Counted from the stretch's first letter, positions 1-10,472 are shown. The stretch: DNA of 64,000 bases from Nematostella vectensis (GCF_932526225.1 NC_064037.1:18080471-18144470), one strand, 5' to 3'. The notes: generated by a model from the letters alone, not told the origin. Translations and numbers: made by a program.

Positions 1-437
1 TGCTTTCAGTATTGCATTTGTTTCTACATTTTTCGTAACCGCACGGTAAATGTCAAGTTCCGACGGTTACATTAGGTAACCGAAATGAAATAGTATGAAA
101 TGAACATGTACTTTCATGTTTCTCAGAATATTGAATTGAACACGAAGTTGAGTATAAGGATTTCACCTAAGGATTTCATTACACAAATACTTTTCATGTT
201 TATGGTATGACATTTCTTTCCTGCTTCGAAAAATCTAAGCTGCTGCTAAATGCCGACAACAAACTGTTGTTGAACAATGAAGCAAATTAATAATTACGCT
301 ACTTTTTATAGTGCTAAAGTATTGAGTTAAATTGTACGTTTGTATCTAATAAGCGATTGAGAAAAAGCCTATGTGTGATGGAAGAAAATTATTGTTACGA
401 ACGGTCTTCAAATAGTAGCTGTCACACGAGAGGTTTT
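1..437. other. Unique AT-rich flank, no gene seen
   Basis: No convincing coding exon, RNA gene or repeat was recognised in this stretch. It precedes the 13-bp minisatellite. The short frame that opens at 357 runs straight into the repeat and owes its length to it. Confidence 0.5.
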
Positions 438-975
438 GTCACGAGTGGTTTTGTCACGAGTGGTTGTCACCAGTGGTTGTCACCAGTGGTTGTCACCAGT
501 GGTTGTCACCAGTGGTTGTCACCAGTGGTTGTCACCAGTGGTTGTCACCAGTGGTTGTCACCAGTGGTTGTCACCAGTGGTTGTCACCAGTGGTTGTCAC
601 CAGTGGTTGTCACCAGTGGTTGTCACGAGTGGTTGTCACGAGTGGTTGTCACGAGTGGTTGTCACGAGTGGTTGTCACGAGTGGTTGTCACCAGTAGTTG
701 TCACCAGTGGTTGTCACGAGTGGTTGTCACGAGTGGTTGTCACCAGTGGTTGTCACGAGTGGTTGTCACGAGTGGTTGTCACCAGTAGTTGTCACGAGTG
801 GTTGTCACGAGTGGTTGTCACCAGTGGTTGTCACGAGTGGTTTTGTCACCAGTAGTTGTCACCAGTGGTTGTCACCAGTAGTTGTCACGAGTGGTTGTCA
901 CCAGTGGTTGTCACCAGTGGTTGTCACCAGTGGTTGTCACGAGTGGTTTTGTCACCAGTGGTTGTCACCAGTGGT
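438..975. repeat. 13-bp minisatellite
   Basis: About 41 head-to-tail copies of a 13-bp unit, GTGGTTGTCACCA, alternate with a variant carrying CACGA instead of CACCA. A few units read AGTAGT, and some are lengthened to GTGGTTTTGTCAC. The period is 1 modulo 3 and the unit lacks stop codons on the plus strand. All three plus frames therefore stay open and give the same rotating peptide. These frames are not genes. The array ends about 300 bp before the AFG1L start codon, so it lies in the 5' flank of that gene. Confidence 0.95.
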
Positions 976-1271
976 AAAAAACGTTTTGAGTCTAGTAGCG
1001 AAAAGTGGAAGTAGACTTGCCGCAAACTGGTCACCGATTGACAATGCTTCCTGTGGTCTTGGTAGACCGTGAGTGGCCTAGAGGGTAGTGTTTCTGTTAT
1101 GTAATTCTATGATCCAACATGTTGAAATAGTCGTTGGTTTTGGGTTTGTTTCCCCTTGATCTATCGCTGATTTCCGTGCTCTATCCGTTTTGTGACAACA
1201 TAAAGTAATACCGTAATCGTTTGTGACATATGATTTGATTTTAAACCCAAGATTGTATCTCTCTTAAAGAA

Positions 1272-1512
1272 ATGCTTCGCCTTTGTCAACAAGCAATCGT
1301 TGTGTCTCCTAAACGCTATCCTAGCTTAATGGCTTACAGAGCATTAGGAAGCGCTGGGCAGATTTCCCCTGGACCTGTAGGTTTGTACAGATCCTATCTC
1401 GACCAAAAGCTGCTAGTGCCGGACGAGTATCAGAGGCGCGCCGTGAATGAGTTGCAGGGACTTTATCACAGGATTGTCGAGTACGGGACTGCTACACAAA
1501 ACACCAGCAAAG
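1272..1512 (+). CDS. AFG1L (LACE1) exon 1, N-terminal part
   Basis: This exon encodes residues 1-80 plus the first base of codon 81 of an AFG1-like ATPase. The ATG at 1272 starts a sequence rich in Arg and hydrophobic residues (MLRLCQQAIVVSPKRYPSL), which fits a mitochondrial presequence. It then enters the conserved family entry motif GPVGLYRSYLDQKLL...EYQRRAV, which precedes the ATPase core in AFG1 proteins. The exon ends at AAG with donor GTAATC at 1513, in phase 1. Joining base 1512 to 3567 restores a Gly codon and runs directly into the Walker A region, which strongly supports this junction. Reading on past the donor gives only 14 non-homologous residues before a stop. The start could lie further upstream if an untranslated or coding exon was missed, but the presequence-like start makes 1272 the best choice. 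Confidence 0.85.
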
Positions 1513-3566
1513 GTAATCAGTTTAACACACTCGCAAGGCATTATTCAATATTTAGGTAACTAGCACAAGTCGAATCCCCTACCAACCGTATTCCTAAAAG
1601 AATACTTGTAAGCTCAGGTAAGTTCAGGTAATGCTCCCCTTCCCTCTTAAAAAGAAATATAGTACAGTAAAAAAAAATGAAAGATATGTCAATGCCAATC
1701 ATCTATAACATAAAATTTGAAATTTAAATTTGGTTTGCATTCCCAGTTTTTGCAGAAATTGGTATTACATGCAACCAGAGTTTCTGTCTGCATAGCAGAA
1801 ACCCAGTATTGTAGTGCAAGCTTGGTTTATTGTAGTGTAAGCTTGGTTATTGTAGTGTAAGCTTGGTTTATTGTAGTGTAAGCTTGGTTTATTGTAGTGT
1901 AAGCTTGGTTTATTGTAGTGTAAGCTTGGTTTATTGTAGTGTAAGCTTGGTTTATTGTAGTGTAAGCTTGGTTTATTGTAGTGTAAGCTTGGTTTATTGT
2001 AGTGTAAGCTTGGTTTATTGTAGTGTAAGCTTGGTTTATTGTAGTGTAAGCTTGGTTTATTGTAGTGTAAGCTTGGTTTATTGTAGTGTAAGCTTGGTTT
2101 ATTGTAGTGTAAGCTTGGTTTATTGTAGTGTAAGCTTGGTTTATTGTAGTGTAAGCTTGGTTATTGTAGTGTAAGCTTGGTTTATTGTAGTGTAAGCTTG
2201 GTTTATTGTAGTGTAAGCTTGGTTTATTGTAGTGTAAGCTTGGTTATTGTAGTGTAAGCTTGGTTATTGTAGTGTAAGCTTGGTTTATTGTAGTGTAAGC
2301 TTGGTTATTGTAGTGTAAGCTTGGTTTATTGTAGTGTAAGCTTGGTTTATTGTAGTGTAAGCTTGGTTTATTGTAGTGTAAGCTTGGTTTATTGTAGTGT
2401 AAGCTTGGTTTATTGTAGTGTAAGCTTGGTTTATTGTAGTGTAAGCTTGGTTATTGTAGTGTAAGCTTGGTTTATTGTAGTGTGAGCTTGGTTTTTTGTA
2501 GTGTAAGCTTGGTTCATTGTAGTGTAAGCTTGGTTTATTGTAGTGTAAGCTTGGTTTATTGTAGTGTAAGCTTGGTTATTGTAGTGTAAGCTTGGTTTAT
2601 TGTAGTGTAAGCTTGGTTATTGTAGTGTAAGCTTGGTTTATTGTAGTGTAAGCTTGGTTTATTGTAGTGTAAGCTTGGTTTATTGTAGTGTAAGCTTGGT
2701 TTATTGTAGTGTAAGCTTGGTTTATTGTAGTGTAAGCTTGGTTATTGTAGTGTAAGCTTGGTTTATTGTAGTGTAAGCTTGGTTATTGTAGTGTAAGCTT
2801 GGTTTATTGTAGTGTAAGCTTGGTTATTGTAGTGTAAGCTTGCTTTATTGTAGTGTAAGCTTGGTTTATTGTAGTGTAAGCTTGGTTATTGTAGTGTAAG
2901 CTTGGTTTATTGTAGTGTAAGCTTGGTTATTGTAGTGTAAGCTTGGTTTATTGTAGTGTAAGCTTGGTTTATTGTAGTGTAAGCTTGGTTATTGTAGTGT
3001 AAGCTTGGTTATTGTAGTGTAAGCTTGGTTTATTGTAGTGTAAGCTTGGTTATTGTAGTGTAAGCTTGGTTTATTGTAGTGTAAGCTTGGTTTATTGTAG
3101 TGTGAGCTTGGTTTATTGTAGTGCAAGCTTGGTTATTGTAGTGTAAGCTTGGTTATTGTAGTGTAAGCTTGGTTTATTGTAGTGTAAGCTTGGTTTATTG
3201 TAGTGTAAGCTTGGTTATTGTAGTGTAAGCTTGGTTTATTGTAGTGTAAGCTTGGTTTATTGTAGTGTAAGCTTGGTTTATTGTAGTGTAAGCTTGGTTT
3301 ATTGTAGTGTAAGCTTGGTTATTGTAGTGTAAGCTTGGTTTATTGTAGTGTAAGCTTGGTTTATTGTAGTGTAAGCTTGGTTTATTATGATCTCATTTCT
3401 TCACACCCTTGGAATCCCAGTATTCAAAATCAAAATATTTCAAACTAACCCTTAATGCAATGAGAGCAAGCTAGCAGACTTCAAATAATTTTACTATCAA
3501 TTATTTTTATGATTGGATATTAATATCAAAATAATCACATAGCTTTATGCCATTTTCGTCTTGTAG
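1513..3566 (+). other. AFG1L intron, mostly minisatellite
   Basis: A GT-AG intron of 2,054 bp, donor GTAATC and acceptor CTTGTAG, phase 1. Bases 1560-1807 and 3388-3566 are unique AT-rich DNA. The middle 77% is the 20/21-bp array described separately. Confidence 0.8.
1808..3387. repeat. 20/21-bp HindIII minisatellite in the AFG1L intron
   Basis: Roughly 75 tandem copies of a 21-bp unit (TGTAGTGTAAGCTTGGTTTA plus one T) mix with a 20-bp form that lacks one T. Each unit carries a HindIII site, AAGCTT. Rare variants are GTGCAAG, GTGTGAG and TTGCTTT. Runs of pure 21-bp units stay in frame and give a plus-strand heptapeptide repeat (VYCSVSL) from 1863 to 2174. It is inside an intron and not a gene. 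The 20- and 21-bp forms are interspersed along the array, which suggests exchange or slippage rather than one block expansion. Confidence 0.95.
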
Positions 3567-5023
3567 GTGATCCTCCCCCTGTGGTGCCCAAGGGGCTCTA
3601 CCTGTATGGTGGGGTTGGCAGTGGAAAAACCATCCTCATGGACATGTTCTATGATACGGTGCCAATCAAAAGCAAGAGGCGGGTCCACTTTTACTCTTTC
3701 ATGCTGCAACTGTACTCTGAGATCAACCGCTGGAACCTCTGCTTCCCTGAAGATGAAAGTACATTTGATGTAACACCAATTCAAGATATAGCAAGCAGGC
3801 TTATTAATGACAACAAGCTTCTTTGTTTTGATGAGATGCAAGTCACTGACTATGGCTCTGTTCGACTTCTTGAGGGCATTTTTTGCAGCATGTTTGACCA
3901 AGGTGTTATTGTGGTAGCAACTTCAAATCGTTCACCATCAGACCTTGGGGCTTCATCATTTGGTCGGGAAACTGAAGCTGAGGAAACAGCATCATCGCTT
4001 ACTCGGTTATTGGTTAGATACTGTGATAAGTTTGAAATGAACTCTGGAATGGACTACAGGACAGTGCAGAGGCCCGGAAAAAAAACATATTACCATCCTA
4101 TTAATAGTGACACTGACGCAATACTGAATTCTGCATTCTGTGATGTTGTTGGGGCAGGTACAAAACTCACAAGGACTTCCCTCCAGGTGTATGGTCGTAA
4201 TGTAGTAGTACCGGTGGCCTCACAAAATGGTGTGGCACGGTTCTCATTTGATGAGCTCTGTAGATCACCCCTAGGCCCAGCTGATTACATAACCATCTGT
4301 AACAACTACCACACAGTATTCCTGGAAAACATCCCTCAGATGAATATCTACCAGAAAAATGAAGCAAGGCGATTACTTAGCTTCATTGATGCTGTGTATG
4401 AGAGTCGTGTCAAGTTGTATTGTACTGCAGCCAGTGCCCCAGAAGACCTCTTCCAGCTTATTCCAAGGAACTCCCAAGAGGACCCCGATAAGATGCATTT
4501 AGAGATGATAGGAGAATTAGCATATGACCTTCAACTGAGCAAGCTGGATCTGGCATCCCTAGGAATTCTTACTGGAGAAGAAGAGATTTTCTCATTCAAG
4601 CGATGTATATCACGTCTGAATGAGATGCAAAGTGAGATTTACCAGCAATCCAAGCATCGTGCACAAAGCTTTTCTCCATACATCGGCACAAGCACAGAAC
4701 AAGTAGAGTCAGAGGGACGTCGACGCGTGCGTGAAAACAAGCGACAAACACGTCTGTTGGAGAAGCAAGCGAATGATCAACAAGACGAGATGCCACTCAC
4801 ACCACTAACACAGTCTACAGACTGGGGAGATGAGGCTAGTTACTTGGCCTGGAGCAATGATATAATGCGCAAGGAGCTGCGTGACCGTGAACTGGCTGAG
4901 CAAGTGAAACGAGAGCAAGTTATCAAAAGGCGTCAGCCAAAGTTTGGAGAACAGCACTTTTGGGGGTTTGGCTGGTGGGAAAAAATTATGGGTAGGGAAA
5001 GAAAGAATAGACCACGTCCATAG
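3567..5023 (+). CDS. AFG1L (LACE1) exon 2, ATPase core and C-terminus
   Basis: This exon encodes residues 81-565 of a mitochondrial AFG1/ZapE-type P-loop ATPase. In animals that family helps mitochondrial protein quality control and turnover of respiratory-chain subunits. Visible motifs are Walker A GGVGSGKT (95-102), Walker B LLCFDEMQVTD with D169/E170, sensor-like VATSNRSPSDL (197-207), YGRN near 289, FLENIPQM (332-339) and the arginine-bearing EARRLLSFIDAVYESRVKL after it. EEIFSFKRCISRLNEMQS is the usual C-terminal family block. At 565 residues the protein is longer than human AFG1L (about 480). The extra length is mainly a charged tail (residues 440-545) that ends in a Trp-rich HFWGFGWW motif. 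The acceptor is CTTGTAG at 3566. All the rest is one 1.45-kb exon, so the gene has few introns for an animal. No frameshift is seen. Family assignment is firm. Confidence 0.95.
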
Positions 5024-5097
5024 TTTGGTAGTTTGGCTGGTGGGGAAAAAACGTAGGGATATGGACAGAAAGAATAAACCATGTCCATGGTTTGTGA
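4967..5097 (+). repeat. 65-bp tandem duplication across the AFG1L stop codon
   Basis: Two imperfect copies lie side by side, beginning TTTGGCTGGTGGG at 4967 and TTTGGCTGGTGGGG at 5032. The first copy contains the last coding codons and the stop of AFG1L; the second is 3' UTR. Both carry GAAAGAATA(A/G)ACCA, and in the second copy this creates an AATAAA. Confidence 0.75.
5073..5078 (+). promoter_or_regulatory. Candidate AFG1L polyadenylation signal
   Basis: AATAAA lies 50 bp after the AFG1L stop. It arises inside the second copy of the 65-bp duplication, where the first copy has AATAGA. Use of this signal is not shown by the sequence, and ATTAAA near 5656 is an alternative. Confidence 0.4.
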
Positions 5098-5099
5098 GT

Positions 5100-5460
5100 T
5101 GGGCTTGAGGGACAAAAAGCATTGCATTTTTCTTGTCTTTTCAATGAAAGGTGAAACTTTTTAAATAACTAAATATTATTGTGCTGTTGCCCACATCAAG
5201 AGTTGCCGAGGTAGTAAGGTTCCTGTCCAAACCTTGGATGTCTTTCAGCTTGGCAGTAGCTTAGGAGGATTTGTTTAGACTTTAATTCAGATGATGTTGT
5301 TTATCTTATAGCCATTGCAGGCCTAAAATTATTAGGGGGGGGGGAGGATACAGTAACATTGGGGGCACAGCCATGCCTCCACTGGTCATTTTCTTATAAT
5401 TTTTGAAAATATCGGGGGGGGGGGGGGCAGTGCCCCCAGTGCCCCTCCCCTGCTATGACC
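5100..5460. other. AFG1L 3' flank with poly-G tracts
   Basis: No gene is seen. The stretch holds two G runs of more than ten bases (about 5334-5344 and 5415-5427) around GGGGGCACAG and CAGTGCCCCC motifs. It resembles a decayed short inverted-repeat element, but no clean termini were found. Confidence 0.4.
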
Positions 5461-5462
5461 CT

Positions 5463-5520
5463 GTACCTCATTACTTGCTCTATGTGTGAAGCAAACAATA
5501 TATAGGCCCACGTAGAGATG
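5463..5520 (+). pseudogene. Penelope-like GIY-YIG endonuclease relic
   Basis: One frame reads LYLITCSMC and, after a shift of frame, KQYIGPR. This matches the start of the GIY-YIG endonuclease of Penelope-like elements, whose pattern is YLI-C-C-QYVGST. The DNA CTCATTACTTGCTCTATGTG is shared with the better-preserved fragment at 10260-10472, so both derive from one family. About 120 bp downstream, near 5640-5668, CTGGAGAAGTCTC...GATGAAAC resembles the degenerate hammerhead-like ends of such elements. It is a fragment with no function. Confidence 0.5.
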
Positions 5521-5693
5521 TGAAAGTTCTTTTTTGTATAGCGCACACTCTTTTAGAACATGTGTGTTGTAATGTTTTTGTGTCTCGTGCCACTATTCTG
5601 ATGTAAATAAGCTTGTAACGATTCACCTACTTCAGTCTACCCTGGAGAAGTCTCATTAAAGATGAAACTATTTGGCTATTTATATTGATTAAT

Positions 5694-5830
5694 ATAAATA
5701 ACCAACACATCTATTTGTGTATTTTGGTTGACAAACATTTCTATTTGGGTATTTTGATTGAAGAACACAACTATTTGGGTATTTTGATTGACAAACACAA
5801 CTATTTGGGTGTTTGATTGATGAACACGAC
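5694..5830. repeat. 30-bp minisatellite, about 4 copies
   Basis: Imperfect units contain CTATTTGGGTATTTTGATTG, spaced 30 bp where intact. An extra isolated copy of the core occurs at about 6116-6146, 290 bp away. The intervening frame 5892-6116 has no recognisable protein and is probably non-coding. Confidence 0.75.
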
Positions 5831-6274
5831 TAGTGGATTACGTTGCATACAGTGATGAGCTGGCAACTTTGATAGGCTGTAAGCCGTCTCTATGGAAACT
5901 CTTCGTGACAGACCCCACCTTAGCTATCCAGTGCTTATTTGGGCCTTGCACCCCACCCCAGTTCCGCTTGGTGGGGCCAGAGAAGCCATCATGAATGCAA
6001 GTGCTAATTGTCTCTATTTAACAAAATCAAGAGTATTAGAGACAAAAGGCAGTCAGAATGACAAAATCAGTGTGCGTATGAAGACAGTATTCCTGGATGG
6101 CAACTATTTTTTTTAATAAACACAACTATTTGGGTATTTTGATGAAGTGTACAGCTGAAATGGCTAAAAAAGAAGCAAAACATAATTCAGTCAGGTAGTT
6201 GCCATGTCTTCAAGAATCCCTACTTGAACCTCAAACATCTCAAGTTGAAGAGGATTATGACACCATCTTAACCA

Positions 6275-6421
6275 GGCCTGTAGCCAGGATTTTGAGGAGG
6301 GTTTTTTTTCAACCAATTTAGCGGACCATTTTTTCCTAGCTCACATGGTACTTCATCCTTCATTAGAGCAGACTTTCCAGTCAAGTCGGGTGGTTCTTCC
6401 GAATTCTCCTGGCTATGTGCC
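6275..6421. mobile_element. Small inverted-repeat element (MITE-like)
   Basis: The ends are imperfect inverted copies: GGCCTGTAGCCAGGATTTTG on the left, and CTCCTGGCTATGTGCC on the right, whose complement reads GGCACATAGCCAGGAG. The interior (about 110 bp) is non-coding. A second, one-sided copy of the left end (GGCGGTAGCCAGAATT) lies at 6468-6500. No clear target duplication was found. Confidence 0.5.
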
Positions 6422-6694
6422 TTTTAACTGGATCAGTTCTAGACTATTACACCAGAACAGGCGGTAGCCAGAATTCAGATTTAGGGTGGGGTATCGTTTA
6501 CTCATTAAATGGTCAATTTACTTTGGTAACTATTTAACAGGCCATCAGCTCTAAATTATCAGTCTTACCTCAAAGAAACTTCCATTAGACACACTGCTTT
6601 TACAATTTAGAAATGTTTGGCTTTTTCATTTAATAACCATCAGAGATTGTTATGTAATCGACCGGATGTAAACTGGAGACATTGCCCCTTTAAT

Positions 6695-6781
6695 CCCCCC
6701 TCACCAAACAACCCCCTCACCAAACACCCCCCTCACCAAACACCCCCCTCACCAAACACCCCCCTCACCAAACACTCCCCT
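6695..6781. repeat. 16-bp C-rich minisatellite
   Basis: Five to six copies of a unit containing CCCCCTCACCAAACAC, spaced exactly 16 bp at TCACC positions 6701, 6717, 6733, 6749 and 6765. It lies about 200 bp beyond the FHIT stop codon. Confidence 0.9.
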
Positions 6782-6975
6782 CTAGAGTAAACGTTACCAT
6801 ACAAAATGTAACAGACCAAGAGCACAAGAGATTCTTCTGATTCTTTACTGGTTTAAATATGAAATGTGTACCAAACATTATCATTGTTAAGGACTGGATA
6901 GACTTTGTCTGGCCCTTTTTGGTTCCAGTCTTAATTATTGTTTGTCTTCGACTAGCGTCATTGCAAATTATACAG

Positions 6976-7461
6976 CTATAAGTCTGTGTTATCTTTGAAG
7001 AATGCAGCTAATTTCGTCGCCTCTAATTCCATTTCCTCTTCACTCCGTGCCCCTTTTCTAAATTCTGCTTTTCCATCTGGCTTATCGTGTTCTTGCAAAG
7101 CAATATATATATCATCATTTTGTTCAAAATCTCCTTTCTTTCTTGGCAGTATATGAACATGTACATGTTGTACTGACTGCCCTGCCTCTGGTCCGTCTTG
7201 TATTGATATTGTCAAGGACGTAGCGCCGAATTCACGCTCTACAACCCCCGCTATCCTCTGCGAACTGATAAACAAATCACTCACTTCGTCTTGAGTGAGG
7301 TCTACAAATCGCTTAACCACCCTCACTGGAGACACCAAAACATGCCCAGGGAGGACTGGCTTAATGTTTACAAATCCTATTGATAAGTTGGATCGGTAGA
7401 ATACAACAGATGGCTTCAGGATGATATGTCCGAATTTATAAAGGTTCACACCGCCGGCCAT
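6976..7461 (-). CDS. FHIT, bis(5'-adenosyl)-triphosphatase
   Basis: The complete 161-residue ORF is a fragile histidine triad hydrolase. The family cleaves Ap3A to AMP and ADP in the cytosol and, in animals, also mitochondria. The HIT motif is [11 protein letters not shown], with histidines at 99, 101 and 103; H101 corresponds to the catalytic His96 of human [48 protein letters not shown] and [15 protein letters not shown] are family blocks, and Y119 matches human Tyr114. The human protein has 147 residues; the extra ones lie at the N-terminus and near the C-terminus. The gene is intronless here, unlike human FHIT, so either this lineage has lost introns or this is an intact retrocopy. The start context (CCAAGATGGCC) is a strong animal start and resembles a YY1-type promoter element. 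Identification is firm. Confidence 0.96.
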   Translation of the reverse strand: MAGGVNLYKFGHIILKPSVVFYRSNLSIGFVNIKPVLPGHVLVSPVRVVKRFVDLTQDEVSDLFISSQRIAGVVEREFGATSLTISIQDGPEAGQSVQHVHVHILPRKKGDFEQNDDIYIALQEHDKPDGKAEFRKGARSEEEMELEATKLAAFFKDNTDL

Positions 7462-8150
7462 CTTGGTTTCTAGTTACCGTTAGGTACTGGGGCCAAATTT
7501 ACCACAGGAAACCCAACGTATCCTTACAGAGTAGTTTCTTAGAAAATATGTAATTCTCCCAAATGTCAATTTACAAACCGTTTTCAATCGTCGCTATTTC
7601 TTTTTTAAGTTTGACCATCCATTTGGTGAATTCTAAAACAATTAGACCTCACGGCCTCTTGGGTTATGATTTGAACAGACCATTCTTCCAACCGGCCACC
7701 CAACACTCGGGCTTCCTGTGTCTTCTTCAAAATGGCGCCTAAGATCGGAATCTTCCCGTTTCGCCGGGGGAACATAAAAACCTCTTAGTCCGGTCGTTTA
7801 GTGTTCCAATCTATACATAGCGGACAAAAGCACCAAACTTGGCACAAAGATAGCCAAGAGGATGCTTATTAATATTGAGACCGGTGCCCACCGGTACCAC
7901 TGAGGATTTCGTGCAATAACGGAATAAAAATTAGGAAAAATCGTCCATCACGGGCTTCCTGTGGTGAAATTTAAAAGACCTTGTATTTCCAAAACTAAGG
8001 CGAAGTATCTGATTGTTTTATTCTAGTAGGGAAAATATAACGCTATTTGTTAATATTTCAAGATAAAACTGTCGTCGGCTGCATAAAAACGCTTTATCTA
8101 AGAGAAAAAGTTTTCAAGGCTAGACCCAATCCCCCTCACGGTTATCCAAG
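7462..8150. promoter_or_regulatory. Divergent promoter region between FHIT and an unknown gene
   Basis: FHIT runs left from 7461 and a possible first exon runs right from 8151. Both starts sit in AAGATGGC-type contexts (7456-7464 on minus, 8147-8156 on plus) typical of TATA-less animal promoters. A third ATGGC (CAAAATGGCGCC at 7729) opens an 18-codon frame ending TAG. No TATA box was seen. That this is a bidirectional promoter is inference. Confidence 0.4.
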
Positions 8151-8180
8151 ATGGCGGCCTATATTGGCATAGTATACGCT
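8151..8180 (+). CDS. Possible first coding exon, unknown gene
   Basis: CCAAGATGGCGGCC gives a strong start, followed by ten codons (MAAYIGIVYA) and an excellent donor, GTGAGT at 8181. Without splicing the frame stops at 8193. I do not recognise the protein. The exon ends in phase 0, while the nearest candidate exon downstream (8404-8610) needs phase 1. Either another exon lies between, the weaker donor at 8185 is used, or the two are unrelated. Confidence 0.35.
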
Positions 8181-8403
8181 GTGAGTACCTCATAAAATCG
8201 CGTATTTTAGGTAAAAAAAAGGCTCATACTTTATGTATCAAGGACTTACAATGTCAGTAACCTACTAAATATGAATTTTTGTCTTGAATTTAAATGTATT
8301 TCTTCTAAACCTGGGATTATCGCAATTATCGGGTATTTTGACGTTGGCTAAAAAGAGGTAGAGCTAGATTTAATAGGGGGTTTTGTAAATGTATGTCAAC
8401 TAG

Positions 8404-8610
8404 ACACCACAGAACAACGAGATGCTTTAGATATGCCTCCTCAATCAAAGATATTAGTTTGTGAATCTTTTCTTGAGAATATTAAAGGATTTAGATGTTC
8501 TGCAGAAGAAACATCTGTAGAAACTCTTTGTCGCAAAAAGCGCAAAATGGCACAGGAATTTTCACAAATTTGCGGTATTAATGCTCGAAAGCCTTTAAGA
8601 ACGAAAGAAG
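8404..8610 (+). CDS. Possible internal exon, unknown protein
   Basis: An open frame of 69 codons lies between AACTAG at 8403 and a donor-like GAAG/GTGACT at 8610/8611. It reads TTEQRDALDMPPQSKILV and onward to a basic KKRKMAQEFSQICGINARKP, then stops two codons after the donor. Both ends are phase 1, so the exon could be skipped without a frameshift. The composition looks like real protein, with a short Lys/Arg cluster that could be a nuclear signal. The family is not recognised, and it could be a chance frame. Confidence 0.35.
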
Positions 8611-8619
8611 GTGACTAGA

Positions 8620-10259
8620 AGAGGAACTGCAAAAAAACAGTGCTTATTTCTCCCTACGTGTGGCATTGTAGTGACGAGGTTGAACGTATCGCATGCTTTT
8701 AACAGGATAGCAACCACCTCCAACGAATCGCCGCAGCAATAGCGAGAGAGGATGATAAAAAAAGTGTAGAGCTTTTGTCAGGCTTATAAAATATAATATA
8801 TTATCAGAATATATGTGGAAGCTGTTGAAAATGGTACGTACCTTTTTTTGTGATGTCCATACTCCACAATGCGCATGAGACACGCTTGGGAGATGTCGGG
8901 AATGAGAAATCCTTTAACCGATTTTTACAGACAGAGTTTTAGAGGCTTTTTCTAAGGCGCACGAACAGTGATCGGCGGACCGTTATTGTAATAAAGGGAA
9001 AAAAGTCATTCTGAAATAAACTGAAAGAGACTTTTCAGAATGATGCGAGTACGCTAGCTTGTGTGCAGGGTACGCTGGGATTTCTTTTCCAAACAGAAGA
9101 TTTTTCCTTCGACGGTGCTATAAACAAGTGTACAAAAACTCTAGTGTCAACCTTAGGACACTTTTAGGCCCAAACCTGACGTAAGCCAGAATTATTCTAT
9201 GTAAGTTATAAACGATCAGATGGTTTTGAGCGCCATATCCGTAAACGCCAGCCACCACTGCCGATCTATATACTGGCCGCTTTGGCCCGTAACTAGCATG
9301 GGGTAGAGCTAGGCTCTCGCCTAGGAAACAATTGTGATAATTCGATTTAAAAAATAACATAGGACCGTAATGAAAAGATAAACAAATGATCCGAGTTGTC
9401 ATGGTATATTTTATCAACGCACAACAGGCTATGAAAAATCTCCCTCATAGGTAGCTGATTTTTTTCCTGGTGACGGGCCTATTAATTGCAGCCGCGCTGG
9501 TTTAATCAAAACTCTGTAACCCTTAATATAATTTTAGACAGCTCATTGAAAGAAAATTTCTGGTGAAAATTCATGTGCACCACCTATTGCGCTTATTCGA
9601 TGGACGGAAATCAGTCATATTATTATTATATTTGTTTTTTAGCAAGAGGGATGTAAAAAAAAACCGCGCGGAGCCTGGGTTCCAGTATATTTCCTTCTTC
9701 AAATGTAGCTATTTATAAGTTTTTTGTTCGGAATTCGATAGAGTACGACTTATTACTGATTACGTTATTACTGATTTACGTGCGTCTTCTAACGCGGAGT
9801 CAAGTCACTAAAAAGTCTGACCCAACCATTCTTTCCTAATCTCTATCAACTGCCAGTGAGCAGAGAGGTGTAAATCAAGAAAGATTCAGACGTCCGTGAA
9901 CTTGATAGAACTACCTTTTTAAGCCAAATGGTGCTTGTCCTCAAAGCAGATATTCTAGTGCTTGAAGGACTTCGCTTTCATCAATTGAACCATCATCGGA
10001 ACAATGATGAATCGGCCACTGTTGCTTAAAACAAGTTGACAGTTTATCCGACAAAATATATAATTAAAACAATCAACATCACCTTGGCAAAAACAAATGG
10101 CGCGCGCTATGGAAAAAGAAAATTACACATCTCTGCGTGGGTTGCTACTACAAAAAAAGTCATCACTATTAAGACCCCGTGGGTAGATAGAGTTAAGCCG
10201 ATAAGCCCACTGGCCTTCCCTTTCCCTAAGCTGAGCCTCAGAGTTACACTTATCTATAA
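8620..10259. other. Intergenic, nothing recognised
   Basis: AT-rich unique DNA. Frames at 8644-8883 and 9118-9417 on minus and 10036-10302 on plus show no domain, codon pattern or homology that I recognise. No RNA gene was found by eye. Confidence 0.4.
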
Positions 10260-10472
10260 GTTTATCTCATTACTTGCTCTATGTGTAGCAACCAATACGT
10301 AGGGTCTACTATCAGTAGTTTTAGGAAGCGTTTTAATAATCATAAAAGTAGGTTAAATAAGCACCCTAGTTTACCGGTTAGTGAAAGAGCTAAGGATGAC
10401 CTTATCTATCAACATTTTCATTGTGACAATCATTTAGGTCTTAATAATGTTATGGTACAACTTAAACCGTGA
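10260..10472 (+). pseudogene. Penelope-like element, GIY-YIG endonuclease fragment
   Basis: An open frame of 70 codons reads VYLITCSMCSNQYVGST, then FRKRFNNHKSRLN, and ends near QHFHCDNHLGLNNVMVQL. This is the N-terminal GIY-YIG part of the endonuclease that follows the reverse transcriptase in Penelope-like retroelements: a Cys pair, the YVG half of the motif and an RxRFNNHxS helix. A stop codon (TAA) precedes it directly and no reverse transcriptase lies upstream, so the copy is 5' truncated. The catalytic Glu region is not evident after the stop at 10470. It shares a 20-bp block with the relic at 5463. Confidence 0.7.

Noticed and set aside
357-1072. Three overlapping ORFs over the 13-bp repeat
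   Set aside because: The same rotating peptide in three frames is the expected artefact of a stop-free repeat with a period not divisible by 3.
1863-2174. Heptapeptide-repeat ORF VYCSVSL
   Set aside because: It lies inside the AFG1L intron and reflects pure 21-bp units.
3545-3901. 118-codon minus-strand ORF in AFG1L exon 2
   Set aside because: Antisense shadow of the conserved ATPase core.
4805-5127. Minus ORFs over the AFG1L end
   Set aside because: Antisense shadows that stay open because of the 65-bp duplication.
9118-9417. 99-codon minus ORF
   Set aside because: No homology, protein-like pattern or splice context was recognised.
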